A stretch of 64,000 nucleotides of DNA from Bidens hawaiensis. Its lineage: Eukaryota > Streptophyta > Magnoliopsida > Asterales > Asteraceae. The notes under the pieces were generated by a model that saw only the letters and a program-made list of their open reading frames with translations, had not been told where the DNA came from and made no database searches. Numbering within the stretch: position 1 is the first letter of the stretch; the number at the start of each line of letters is the position of its first letter. The translations under genes were made by a program, and so were the position numbers. The stretch spans positions 62,001 to 126,000 of the forward strand of contig JAIQDT010004204.1 of NCBI GenBank assembly GCA_021521415.1, in the 5' to 3' direction. Below are positions 43,514 through 54,546 of the stretch, piece by piece.

Positions 43514-44868
43514 TAAAGGATCCAATGCAATAATCCTTTATCATACAATAGGTACATGAGTTTCTACACCATCGATTTTCAAAAATCACGCACTGCTATG
43601 ATCCTTTGCTCCATCAACTCTGATCCACTACTCCATCGATTCCGTACACCTTCACCGTCCCCGTCCAATGATTGCATCCACCGTCACGGCCGTCGACGGT
43701 ACCTTCGTGAACACCATCTTGCTCGTCACGCCTTTTTCATAGGTCAGTTGATAAAATTGACCAATTGAAATTGAAATTGTTGAACTAATTGATCAATTAA
43801 ACTTTGAAATTGGTCCAATTAATCATCAATTTGAAGTTTCAATTAATCAATTTTGAGTTTTGAGTAAACTCAGTTGCAGACGTTCCATATTTTGTTCATA
43901 TGAACAAATCAATGATAAAATTAACGGTCGATTGACGTTTTGTTTGATGATTATGAGAATATATGAAGTGATTTCAGTGTTCAATTTCATGTTTACAGGT
44001 GTTTAATTTTTTTTTTAGTTTTTTGTTAGTTTTAGAAGTTCTGAACACCCAGAACTTCTTAGAACTTCTAAACTTTTTTGAACACCCAGAATTTCTTAGA
44101 ACTTCTAAACTTAAACTTTATCAGAACTTCTAAACTTTTTTGAACACCCAGAAGTTCTTAGAACGTATTAGAACGTTTAAAGATGTTTATTTTTTTAACA
44201 CCCATAACATCTATGAACGTATTAGAACGTTTAAAGATGTTCTTTTTTGGCCAGAATGTTTAAAGGTCTTCAGTTTTGTGTTCAGAACGTTTAAATATAA
44301 TATTTTGAACCCTAATCAGAGCTCAACTGAGTGCATTATTTCTGCAATTCCATAATCGATTGGTGTTTTTGTTAGAACTTCTAAACCTTTTTGTTAGAAC
44401 TTCTAAAGTTTTGGTATAGAACTTTTAAACTTGAACGTTTAAAGGTGTTCATTTTTTGTCAGAACGTTTAAATGTACAGTGTCTTCAGTTTTTTTTAACA
44501 TCCAAAATAAGTTGCAACTGTAAAATTGAAGGCTCAAATATGTATGATTAGGCGAAACATTGAAGAACAAACAACAATCGTTTGTTTAAAAAAAAATTGG
44601 TCGATTGTGTTTGAAGTTTATTTGCAGGTAACGAACATTTTTTAGGTTTAGATAACTCAATTTAGTTTGATGTCAATCTGTAGATTAGTTTGATATGGAT
44701 CGACGATTGAATTATATTGATATGGATGACGTCTGATGAATCAATTGATGAATTAGATTGTAGAATTAGATTTAGGTTATTTACGATTATGCCACTGCGT
44801 TAAATCGACATTTATAAAACTCGCGTACCTAATGTACGATAACTGATTATTGTACAATAATCCACCCA
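43514..44868. mobile_element. TIR element (Mutator-like candidate) with word repeats and a GC-rich exon-like segment
   Basis: The left end (GGATCCAATGCAATAATCC...ATAGGTAC) matches the reverse complement of the right end (GGATTATTGTACAATAATC...TTAGGTAC) over about 45 bp. Both flanks are TATATATA-rich, so a 9-bp duplication is likely but ambiguous. No transposase is encoded. A GC-rich stretch near 43610-43745 ends at a possible AGGTCAG donor and may be captured exon sequence. 44030-44480 is filled with AGAACTTCTAAAC and GAACGTTTAAAGATGTTC words. Confidence 0.55.
44030..44480. repeat. AGAACTTCTAAAC / GAACGTTTAAAG word array
   Basis: More than fifteen related words occur at irregular spacing, with GAACACCCAGAA between them. 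Two alternative keywords (AACTTCTAAAC and AACGTTTAAAG) alternate, and TTAGAACTTCTAA is itself palindromic. Open frames across it are fortuitous. Confidence 0.75.
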
Positions 44869-46388
44869 TATATATATATTAGGTTAAAGCATGTGTAATA
44901 CGCGGGTGGTTAAAAAATGCAAAAAAGTTAAATTTAATGGATTCATAAGATATAAATAATGATAAATAAAACTTTATTAATTCATAAATATCTAATTATC
45001 TCATTTAATACAGCATTCAAAGTTATTTTTGTAAATTTATTAGTAATTCTATAAATGATAATAGTATTAGTTGACATCCTAGTTGGCTACTCAAGTTGAA
45101 TGGCACACTTGCCTATTTGTGTGTAGTCTAGTTAAGATAAAATCAATTTTATAAATCTAAAACTCGACTTGTGTTATGCAAAACCCTTTTGAAAAACGAA
45201 CATTTTTTCTATCACTACGCATGCACATCACGTAGCTTTAGACTTGTAAACTCAATGTAAAATCCAAAAAATGGGTTTAAGCGAGGGTTCGGTTTTATCG
45301 GTCTGAAACTTGGTATTTGACCAAGTTTGGTTCCAACATGACCTTAACATGAAACATAAATCAGTACTTAAGTGGATACGTGGGTTTTAAATGATATAAA
45401 CTAAATATAAACACCCAAACGGGTTTAAACGAGTATTCGGTTATGGTCGGCCTGAAACTTGACATAAGGCCAAGTGCAACTCCAACCTGTCCAGAATACA
45501 GTAATGAATATGAAAACCTTACATAATCAAAATTTAAACGCGTAAAAATTCCCAAAATGACAATGAAAGCCATTAAACTTAAATATGTGGTTTTGGATTA
45601 TAAACCCTTCAATCAAATGAATTTGAAGCAAGAGAATCATCCCATTAATGTTAAAGAATACAAATACAACAGAAAATACATGTAAATTACCTGAAAGAAG
45701 GCTGGAAGCTTAAAACGCTAATGTTTGACTTTAAAAAGTCAAACTGCCAGATCCTTCAATATAAAGCTGAAATCACGAAACTAGAAGTAATAAATGAGAC
45801 AAACAAAAGAAAATGGCTTAGGAGAGTTGGTATTTATAGGCAAAATGGGCAGACATTAAACATAAAGTTGATTAACTCCAACCACTTATTTTACATGGAA
45901 AGTTGTTGGGTGGTTTGAATTAAAGTAAACTAATTTAAATAAATAACAAAGATAATCAAATATGGTAAAATAAAGTTTGGAGGTTGGGGAAAGATGTTTA
46001 GGGTTAAGTCTTAGATGGTAGGCACAAAAGGGATATGAGACTGGATGCAAAAACGATTAAAAGCAATAACAACAACAACAACACCAAGGTGTTGGTCCGG
46101 GTCTGGTCACGCTATGCGACTAGTTTGGGGGATTCTTGTCGCGCTACGTGACGGGTTAGGTTCGTCAGTAATTTGATTCTTAACCATTTTAGTCCCTAGA
46201 CTTTCCATATTGCGATTTTTGGCATAAAATAAACGGGCTTGAGGTTCGATAGCGAGAATCTAACAACACGATATAATACTAAATAAATATAACATGAAAC
46301 TCATATTTTTATTAATAACTCAAGAATCCAAACACAAATAATTTATAATTGGTCGGGTTTTCAGGTTTGGAAATTGACGGATGTCACA
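44869..46388 (-). mobile_element. Minus-strand gypsy-type LTR; left end undefined
   Basis: The right edge reads, on the minus strand, TGTGACATCCGTCAATTTCC, nearly the same start as the LTR at 123. The TATA box CCTATAAATACC is on the minus strand near 45831-45842. CpG words GTCACGCTATGCGAC and GTCGCGCTACGTGAC lie at 46108-46156, upstream of it. The downstream end could not be fixed; only 45200-46388 is supported. Confidence 0.5.
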
Positions 46389-47189
46389 CAGCCTGTCGCC
46401 AACCCTGTCTCAGTCGCCGATCACAACCTGTTTGAACTTGGATGTGACTCTGATCACGAATTGACATAACCCTCCTTATCGAATACGAATTTGATCGATG
46501 TCTTGAGTCTTTGTCTCCTCCTTATCGATTTCTTGAACTTAGCTCTGATACCAATTCAAGTCCCGATTGATAATCAAACAAAAAATAAAGGAATAACTCT
46601 TATTTATTAATCAAAACATATAATTCAAAAAACTGATTACAATTCCCAAACGCTAACTCAGTTTGACTTTAGATGAACCCTAACTTTGTTGCATCTCACC
46701 TGTCTTTTCTAATATCTAACCATGATGTGGTTTATATAGACTAACCTAACCTGCTAGCCAAGACATACCAATTATAATTACAAATCAATTAGGAAATATA
46801 TTGTAATTAGGAAGCATAACCAACTATGATCTACTTGTCAATATTGATCCCTAAAGTTCACCAATTTGTGACTTGGAGTCCGAAATTACATCCACCACTT
46901 GACGTACACAGAATTTTTGAATCTGTCTTTCCCTAAGTGCCCTTTTCCCACCATCCTTACATTCTAAGAATCTGGGTTGAAAATCCTTCATCCTTCCATA
47001 CTTATCAATGATTGTTTAATATGCACAGAAACATTTTATTTCATATCATGAATACAACCACTTCGTAACACCCACTTCTTTCGTCAGGTATTGCACTTGA
47101 ACCCTTAAACTTTTAGAAGTTGATAATTTGGCATGGAATTTTGGTGGGAGTTACAACTTGGCAGCGGCTAGCGACTTGTGTAGCATGTG
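46389..47189 (-). mobile_element. Copia-type 5' LTR end and primer site, fragment
   Basis: On the minus strand the initiator tRNA-Met complement TTGGTATCAGAGC occurs near 46544-46556, and the sequence on its right looks like an LTR with a TATA box (TATATAAACCAC, near 46729-46740). No internal coding sequence follows on the left, where only about 150 bp separate it from the LTR ending at 46388. The LTR start was not identified. Confidence 0.4.
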
Positions 47190-48089
47190 TGAAGAAACGC
47201 TAAGTGACCCCGGGCAGATTACGGATAATCTGGGGGTTAAATAGATGTTTCCAACGAGGGTTAGGTCCGGCAAAGATGGTTCTTCAGATGACCTACAAAA
47301 CAGACACCGTGAGCTCGTCACTGAGAAGGGGGGTACCTCCTTGTAACCACCCTCCGGCGTGAGAATCAGACTAGATTGCTCTTGAATATAAGTGTATATT
47401 AAGAGAAATGACTAGAGCATATATCAGATAATATATGAAGATATAAGATGATCATACCGTTCCAAGGTATTGGAGTATTTATAGCCGAAGGTAGGTTTCC
47501 AAGCAGGTACAGCCGGCTGAATAGTATTCCTGTTCTACCAACTGTGTGCTACGCACGTGCCATGCTGGTGGTTGGTGGGTAGGCAGCGGCTGATAATGAC
47601 TAGGCCGGCTGTGTACTATTCCTTTCCCATCAACTGCAGGCTATGCACGTGCCACGACAGGGGTTAGTGAGTAGGCAGCGGCTGATAGTGACAGGGGTTG
47701 GTGAGTAGACAGCGGCTGATAGTGACCAGGCCGGCTGTGTACTATTCCTTTATCACAGTGAGCTGTCGCAGCTTTGGTCAGATCTTTTGTCCATACCTTG
47801 GCAGGTACAGTACAAAAGATCCTCCAGTAATGTACGGACTGGCTCATTTGGGCGGGAGTATTCCCGGCTTGCTCATTTCCTCTTCAGGTGACATTACTGA
47901 ATTATTTGAGAGTTAGTGCCTTGTGCGTGTAGCCTTGTTGTGCGGGTAGCCTTCCCTGATGGCTAGTATCCGTAGCTGCGGGAACAGGCGGAGTACGTCG
48001 ACCATTGGGAGGCGTTTCCTGCGGGAGCAGCTTGCGTACTGCGCGTAAGGACGTCGCGTATCTGAGCATGGTTGGTCCTGTGGATCCAG

Positions 48090-48318
48090 TTGGTCTTTGC
48101 GCAGACGTCTCTTTTAAGGAGTCTTGCGAGTTCAACTGCGCAGACGTCCCTCTTCGAGGTGAGTCTTGCGGGTCCAACTGCGCAGACGTCCCTGTTTAAG
48201 GTGAGTCTTGCGGGTCCAACCGCGCAGACGTCCCTGTTGAAGGTGAGTCTTGCGGGTCCAACCGCGCAGACGTCCCTGTTGAAGGTTAGTCTTGCGGGTC
48301 CAACTGGGCTCTGCTGGG
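48090..48318. repeat. 42-bp tandem repeats in the left Tat-like LTR
   Basis: Units of GCGCAGACGTCCCTGTT...GAGTCTTGCGGGTCCAAC recur with a 42-bp period, five times. Each holds the AatII-like palindrome GACGTC. The right LTR has one unit fewer. Confidence 0.9.
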
Positions 48319-48726
48319 ACCTACCTCTTCAAGTCCCCCAGTCCAATGTTCTTCTCATGAATTGTTAATAAGTGAGGTGAACTTTTGGACTTAAGCAAGG
48401 GGTTTTGAAAAGGGTTTAGTTTTATGGTTTTCCGTGGGGAATCTTCCCGCGGAAGTCCTAATGTCACGCAGAATTTCCCACTGTTCTGCTTGATCTTTGG
48501 GTATGATGCGGGTAGGTGTGTAACCTCCTCACAAGTCGGGAGCGTTGAGTTTCACTTGTGTAGATTCTCCACGGGGTTTTGGTAGTTTTAAACATAGTGA
48601 TCAATTATGTTAAACAACCAATTCCATCTTGGAGCTTCCAACAATCTAGTTCTCAACGTTCCCGCTATGCGGGGATGTTATATCCCTTTCCGCAAGCATG
48701 GCCCAGAAGATCCTTCTTGGTTTCAA

Positions 48727-49010
48727 TTCCCTGCGGAGTGCTAAGTATGTGAAGGGTTTCGCCTTAACACTGTACCGCACTCGTCTTATAGTTACTTTAC
48801 TTCCAAGGTATTCCTGGCTTCAATTCCCTGCGGGTGCTAAGTATGTGAAGGGTTTTGCCTTGACACTGTACCCGCACCCGTCTTATAGTTACTTGGTTGC
48901 CGAGGTATTCTTGGCTTCAATTCCCTGCAGGTGCTAAGTATGTGAAGGGTTTTGCCTTGACACTGTACCCGCACCTGTCTTATAGTTACTTGGTTGCCAA
49001 GGTAAGGGGT
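48727..49010. repeat. 97-bp tandem repeats in the left Tat-like LTR
   Basis: TTCCCTGCGG(G)TGCTAAGTATG begins units at 48727, 48824 and 48921. The three units are about 90% alike. The same array lies at 53224-53512 in the right LTR. Confidence 0.9.
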
Positions 49011-49835
49011 ATAGTCCCGCTTACTTTTGAATCTTTACGAAATATAAATGTTTGTGCAGGTAGGACCGTCACCTTCATTTAGTGGGATGACCAAATTCCA
49101 CCTATAACTGACCTGCGTGAAGGTTTTCCTCACCTTAGGAATTTTTGCCGTTTATTGTGTTTATGCGGGTTTTGCCGCCATCCACACGCAACGACTTACT
49201 TCCCCACTTATTTATGTGGTGAATACCGGCATATTAGTGTTTTGAATAAGTTAACCTTCGACGCGTGGTTGTTACTAGGTTAGTGTTCAGTTTCCTCTAT
49301 CATGAGTGTGCGAGTAGGACCGTCACTTTCATTTAATGGCTTGCGTTATAAACGTTGTATGACTTGCTCATGCATGTTATAGTTTAATTTGGCACTTGTT
49401 TTGCCGCATAAACAATATATGATTCGCTCGTGCATACTTTGGTTTTAACTTAGCAATTTTCCAAGTGTTTTGAATAAGTTAACCGTTCGACGCGCGGTTG
49501 TCAATAGGTTAGTGTTCAGTTTCCTCTATCATGATTGTGCGGGTATGACCGTCACTTTCATTAGTGGGGTAACCAATCTTCACCTATAACTGACCTGCGT
49601 GAAGGTTCGCCGTTTTTTGTGTTTATGCGGGTTTTGCCGCCGTCCACACGCAACGACTTCCCCACTTATTTATGCGGTGAATACCGGCATATCAGTGGTT
49701 TGAATAAGTATAAATGTAAGACTAACCTGTTTATGCGGGTTTTGCCGCCTTCCACACGCAACTACTTACTTCCCCGGCGGATGTAAGCGGTGAATACCGG
49801 CATCTGTCTGGAAAGTTCAAATGTAAGACCATCAG

Positions 49836-50466
49836 CGTCAATGTGATTTGGAGAATCATTTCCATTAGAAGTGGCTCTGGGCCTTTTCTTTACAAGTTTG
49901 GAATTGATCTACATGCAGCCTGTGTAATTGAGCTCCATTCCATGTTCTTGGGATGGGGGCGTCATCGAGCGTTTTGAGCCGATATGCACTTGGCTTAGAA
50001 TCTCGTTGTTTACGCAGTATGTGGTCTCCAACATTGAAGCTGCAGTTTTATCCGTGTTTTCCCCAACTGGGGTTCTACACGCATTAGCCTGCTTAGCGTC
50101 CATTATGCCACGAGGTGTGTGTTTCCTATTTCTGGTGCTGAGCGTTGGGAGTTCGATCAAGCGTGACCGAATTTTCTGAAAAGCTGCTTCCGCTTTTGGT
50201 GTCTAGCGGAAGTGCGTTTTCTTTAGACAGTTTCTCAGCGTTGACATGAATGGGAACGACCTACCCGCATGGTTTGCCAAGAAGAGGTTAAGTGCCACTA
50301 GGCGTCCATTCAGTGTCTGAGCTTGTTTGATGGTAGTAGGTGATTCCATTTTGATAATGGCTTCGACCTTTTCAGGGTTCGCTCTGAAGCCATCTTTAGT
50401 AACAATGACTCCTAAGAACTTCCCTTCTTCCGTCCCAAAGGAACACTTGCTCGAGTTGAGCTTCAT
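49836..50466 (-). pseudogene. Tat-like RT thumb and rearranged downstream piece
   Basis: The minus frame 50466-50203 reads MKLNSSKCSFGTEEGKFLGV, VTKDGFRANPEKVEAI and LNGRLVALNLFLANHAGRS, the end of a Tat-type reverse transcriptase and the RNase H connection. Further left, frame 50160-49909 contains MDAKQANACRTPVGE, which resembles MRAEQANACRTQVKE of the RT start at 50880. A duplicated or shuffled segment is implied. RNase H and integrase are not found. Confidence 0.6.
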
Positions 50467-50880
50467 GTTTATTTGGGCATGAAATTCTGTCCATCAGGCA
50501 TTGGTATGTGGACCCGGTATTCTTAAGTCCGAATGGCATCATTTGATAACAAAATGTGCCATCGGGCGTCCGAAATGCGGTTGTCCTGGTCGTCAACGGC
50601 CATGTGGACTTGATGGTACCCCTTATACGCATCAAGAAAGTATTTAAGGCGAAACGGCGTTAACAAATCCACCTTAAGATCAATTTCGGGTAACGGGTAA
50701 CAATCTTTGGGGCATGCTTTGTTTGTCTTTGAAATCTATGCACATGCGCCATTGTTTGTTAGACTTCGGTACCATAACGGGATTTGCAACCCATGTTTGA
50801 TATCTGCTAACGCGTACGATGCCTGCGTCAAGGAGTTCCTTGACTTGGGTTCTACACGCGTTAGCTTGTTCCGCCCTCAT
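50467..50880 (-). pseudogene. Tat-like RT fingers and palm, lacking the YVDD region
   Basis: Frame 50880-50680 reads NACRTQVKELLDAGIVRVSR, TWVANPVMVPKSNKQWRMCI and DFKD. Frame 50635 onward has TAFRTPDGTFCYQMMPFGLK and STYQCLMDRI. The next conserved motif should be the catalytic YVDD about 20 residues on, but the sequence jumps to the NMKLNSSKC region. About 40 codons with the active-site aspartates are gone. Confidence 0.7.
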
Positions 50881-50941
50881 TACTCTGCGCTTTTGTATGA
50901 CCGGCGTAAAAGCCGGGTCATACTTGAGTCTATGCGCTGCC

Positions 50942-51643
50942 TTACTTCGAGGTACCAGTCATGTCCACTGGTGTCCACGCGAAGGTGTCAGCGTTTCTGG
51001 GGAATACGTTCCCGCATTTGCAACAGTTGCGATGTGATGGGACAGATGCGATGCATACCTGAGGAATACGTTCCCGCATTTGCAACAGTTTAGAGAAGTC
51101 CCGTGGGTTTCCACCCGCGTTTTTTAGTTTGAAGGTTTCTCCGAAATTCCTTCTCGGTTGGAAGTCCGTTTCCTTACGCTTCCCTTTCGCCCTATGGCGA
51201 GGGTTTGCGTCGGTGTCGGATTCCTCCCGATCATCGTCCGAATACTCGTACTCACTGCTCATGTTGAGCTGTTGTCGAGTGCTTCTGAATTCGTCAGCCT
51301 GTTGGAGTGAACGTAAGCATTCATCCAACTCAGCTTGGAATTCCCTCTGTCGCGCTTCCGCCCACGCTTTAACTTGTTCAAGTGTTTGGCAGGGGAGCCT
51401 CGTCTGCTGTCTTTCCACCTGGGTATCAATGAATCCCAGGGGATGATTGTTTACTGCACTTGCCCCGGCTTGGGTAACCGGAGTAGTGTTCGTAAAATTT
51501 ACTGCACTTGCCCCGGCTTGGTTAAACGGGGTAGTGTTCGTAAATATTGTGTACTCGCCGGTGTTCCCCCCAGTAGCTGGGGTTGTGGTTACCGGAGTTT
51601 CTTGGTCACTCGTTGGCCTTGGCAACGGAGTAACCTTAACCAT
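50942..51643 (-). pseudogene. Tat-like gag N-terminal region fused to the start of RT
   Basis: A 233-residue frame opens MVKVTPLPRP 65 bp inside the primer site. It has a Thr/Asn-rich duplicated stretch (FTNTTP(F/V)(N/T)QAGASAVN twice), a coiled region (QTLEQVKAWAEARQREFQAE) and an acidic/basic patch (EYEYSDDDREE; RHRAKGKRKE). It ends DTFAWTPVDMTGTS, the motif that normally precedes RT in Tat-type pol. The rest of gag and all of protease are missing. A 27-base repeat (GGAATACGTTCCCGCATTTG...) occurs at both 51000 and 51062. Confidence 0.65.
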
Positions 51644-51686
51644 CTTTCCAGAAGTTTGAAAAAACTGAAAAAGGCTTAGTTCTAGC

Positions 51687-51708
51687 TTTTATGCACGGAT
51701 GGCGCCAA
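51687..51708 (-). other. Primer-binding site of the Tat-like element
   Basis: On the minus strand TTGGCGCCATCCGTGCAT directly follows the LTR end. TGGCGCC plus a short unique tail is the usual form in Tat/Athila gypsy elements. Confidence 0.75.
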
Positions 51709-52639
51709 TGAAGAAACACTAAGTGACCCCGGGCAGATTACGGATAATCTGGGGGTTAAATAGATGTTTCCAACGAGGGTTAGGTCCGGCAAAGATGGTT
51801 GTTCTTCTGATGACCTGCAAAACAGACACCGTGAGCTCGTCACTGAGAAGGGGGGGTACCTCCTTGTGACCACCCTCCGGCGTGAGAATCAGACTAGATT
51901 GCTCTTGAATATAAGTGTATATTAAGAGAAATGACTAGAGCAGATATCAGATAATATATGAAGATATAAGATGATCATACCGTTCCAAGGTATTGGAGTA
52001 TTTATAGCCGAAGGTAGGTTTCCAAGCAGGTACAGCCGGCTGAATAGTATTCCTGTTCTACCAACTGTGTGCTACGCACATGCCATGCTGGTGGTTGGTG
52101 GGTAGGCAGCGGCTGATAGTGACTAGGCCGGCTGTGTACTATTCCTTTCCCACCAACTGCAGGCTATGCACGTGCTACGACAGGGGTTGGTGAGTAGGCA
52201 GCGGCTGATAGTGACAGGGGTTGGTGAGTAGGCAGCGGCTGAAAGTGACCAGGCCGGCTGTGTACTATTCCTTTATCACAGTGAGCTGTCGCAGCTTTGG
52301 TCAGATCTTTTGTCCATACCTTGGCAGGTACAGTACAAAAGATCCTCCAGTAATGTACGGACTGGCTCATTTGAGCGGGAGTATTCCCGGCTTTGGGCGG
52401 GAGTGTTCCCGGCTTGCTCATTCCTTCTTCAGGTGACATTACTGAATTATTTGAGAGTTAGTGCCTTGTGCGTGTAGCCTTGCTGTGCGGGTAGCCTTCC
52501 CTGATGGCTAGTATCCGTAGCTGCGGGAACAGGCGGAGTACGTCGACCATTGGGAGGTGTTTCCTGCGGGAGCAGCTTGCGTACTGCTCGTAAGGACGTC
52601 GCGTCTCTGAGCATGGTTGGTCCTGCGGATCCAGTTGGT

Positions 52640-52812
52640 CTTTGCGCAGACGTCTCTTAAGGTGAGTCTTGCGAGTTCAACTGCGCAGACGTCCCTCTTC
52701 GAGGTGAGTCTTGCGGGTCCAACTGCGCAGACGTCCCTGTTTAAGGTGAGTCTTGCGGGTCCAACCGCGCAGACGTCCCTGTTGAAGGTGAGTCTTGCGG
52801 GTCCAACTGGGC
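52640..52812. repeat. 42-bp tandem repeats in the right Tat-like LTR
   Basis: Four units are present, against five at the same place in the left LTR. Confidence 0.9.
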
Positions 52813-53223
52813 TCTGCTGGGACCTACCTCTTCAAGTCCCCCCAGTCCAATGTTCTTCTCATGAATTGTTAATAAATGAGGTGAACTTTTGGACTTAAGC
52901 AAGGGGTTTTGAAAAGGGTTTAGTTTTAAGGTTTTCCATGGGGATTCTTCCCGCGGAAGTCCTAATGTCACGTGCAGAAATTCCCGACTTTTCTGCTTGA
53001 TCTTTGGGTATGATGCGGGTAGGTCTGTAACCTCCTCGCAAGTCAGGAGCGTTGAGTTCCACTTGTGTAGATTCTCCATGAGGTTTTGGTAGTTTTAAAC
53101 ATAGTGATCAATTATGTTAAACAACCAATTCCATCTTGGAGCTTCAAACAATCTAGTTTTCAACGTTCCCGCTATGCGGGGATGTTATTTCCGTTTCCGC
53201 AAGCATGGCCCAGAAGATCCTTC

Positions 53224-53512
53224 TTGGTTTCAATTCCCTGCGGAGTGCTAAGTATGTGAAGGGTTTTGCCTTGACACTGTACCCGTACTCGTCTTATAGT
53301 TACTTTACTTTCAAGGTATTCCTGGCGTCAATTCCCTGCAGGTGCTAAGTATGTGAAGGGTTTTGCCTTGACACTGTACCCGCACCCGTCTTATAGTTAC
53401 TTGGTTGCCGAGGTATTCTTGGCTTCAATTCCCTGCAGGTGCTAAGTATGTGAAGGGTTTTGCCTTGACACTGTACACGCACCTGTCTTATAGTTACTTG
53501 GTTGCCAAGGTA
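53224..53512. repeat. 97-bp tandem repeats in the right Tat-like LTR
   Basis: Three units start near 53231, 53328 and 53425, homologous to 48727-49010. Confidence 0.9.
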
Positions 53513-53744
53513 AGGGGTATAGTCCCGCTTACTTTTGAATCTTTTTGAAATATAAATGTTTATGCAGGTAGGACCGTCACCTTCATTTAGTGGGATGACC
53601 AAATTCCACCTATAACTGACCTGCGTGAAGGTTTTCCTCACCTTAGGAATTTTTGCCGTTTATTGTGTTTATGCGGGTTTTGTCGCCGTCCACACGCAAC
53701 GACTTACTTCCCCACTTATTTATGCGGTGAATACCGGCATATCA

Positions 53745-54310
53745 ACCGGTACTGTATCGAACCAATATCAACCAAACAATTCCAGTACCATTACTATACC
53801 TAACCGATACAACTAAACAACATTGGTACTTGTAAAGAAATTCATGTGCATGTTTTCGATTTTGGTATATCTAGTACCTTTTTCACTATTAGCTTCAAGT
53901 CAATACCTTACAACTATAATTGGTACGGTATTCGATTTATATTATCACTAATTTTCTATTTCTATACCAATTTCATCTTTTTTTTTCTACGATTTGTCTT
54001 CAATAATTTTAATTTTATAACCTTTTTATTATTTGTACATCTTTAGGTAGGATGTACGATAGTCCGAACCACGCATTTGACAATAATTCAATGAGAACTT
54101 TATGGAAGAGTCTTTGTTCGATTCCAACAAGTGTATACCACTAATAGGAAAACATGATGATATTATAGGATTCAAGCACAGATAGATTATTTATATGCTC
54201 TCTAACAACTAGTTACACTAAAACAGGAATAAATATATAGGATATCTTTAGTGTAAGATGAATATTCAGTTTACATCGAAAAGTAGAAAAAAAAACCCAA
54301 GAAAGTGTGA
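53745..54310. other. Intergenic sequence upstream of the kinase gene
   Basis: The stretch after the LTR contains ACCGGTACTGTATCGAACC and later AATTGGTACGGTATTCGATT, a loose inverted arrangement typical of degraded repeats. No coding sequence was recognised. This is the boundary between the retroelement block and the genes. Confidence 0.45.
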
Positions 54311-54320
54311 GTGACGTGGC
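54311..54320 (+). promoter_or_regulatory. G-box/ABRE-like element upstream of the kinase gene
   Basis: TGACGTGGC contains the ACGTGGC core recognised by plant bZIP factors. It lies about 230 bp upstream of the start codon. Whether it is used is unknown. Confidence 0.35.
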
Positions 54321-54504
54321 AATGGGGTGTCCATACGGGTACAATTAATTAGTCAGAATGATTAAACAGTTACCCAAAGGAGGAACGTACGCTAATATAA
54401 TTAACTTACACAAAGAAAATCAACCTCTCTCTCACTAAAGTGAGTGAGTTAGTTAGTTTGTTTGTTTGTTTGTTATGTGGATGTATCTTCATCCATTATT
54501 ATTA

Positions 54505-54534
54505 TTTGTGGTTGTGGTTGTGGTTGTGGTTGTG
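54505..54534 (+). repeat. TGTGGT hexanucleotide repeat just upstream of the start codon
   Basis: Four to five units of GTGGTT end 12 bases before the ATG, probably within the 5' untranslated region. Below it, 54421-54475 is a CT-rich and (GTTT)n stretch. Confidence 0.85.
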
Positions 54535-54546
54535 AATTTGTGATAT

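Larger units (their letters stand above)
47190..49835 (-). mobile_element. Left (3') LTR of a minus-strand Tat-like gypsy element
   Basis: It starts TGAAGAAACGCTAAGTGACC on the plus strand and matches 51709-53744 for about 2 kb. It carries the minus-strand TATA box GGCTATAAATACTCC (near 47470-47484), five 42-bp repeats (48090-48318) and three 97-bp repeats (48727-49010). Beyond 49232 it contains extra partial copies of the terminal segment (CACACGCAACGACTT...GGTGAATACCGGCAT) near 49640-49690 and 49735-49805. The right edge is approximate. Confidence 0.65.
51709..53744 (-). mobile_element. Right (5') LTR of the Tat-like element, truncated at its outer end
   Basis: It begins TGAAGAAACACTAAGTG next to the primer site and parallels the left LTR to GAATACCGGCATATCA at 53744, where similarity stops. 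The TATA box is near 51988-52002 (minus). The left LTR continues beyond this point with TAGTGTTTTGAATAAG, so the outer part was probably lost here. The left flank ATGTG and right flank ACCGG do not match, in agreement with a truncated end. Confidence 0.7.

Noticed and set aside
43556..43768. 70-residue plus-strand frame as a gene
   Set aside because: It lies in the TIR element, lacks homology that I recognise, and a different frame is equally open in part. A captured exon is possible but not shown.
46389..46560. A complete copia element between the two minus-strand LTR pieces
   Set aside because: Only a primer site and about 150 bp of non-coding DNA separate the two; no gag or pol sequence is present.
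48072..48368. Repeat protein-like frame with GPTAQTSLxKVSLA units
   Set aside because: It derives from the 42-bp LTR repeat, and the same frame recurs in the other LTR with a different unit number.
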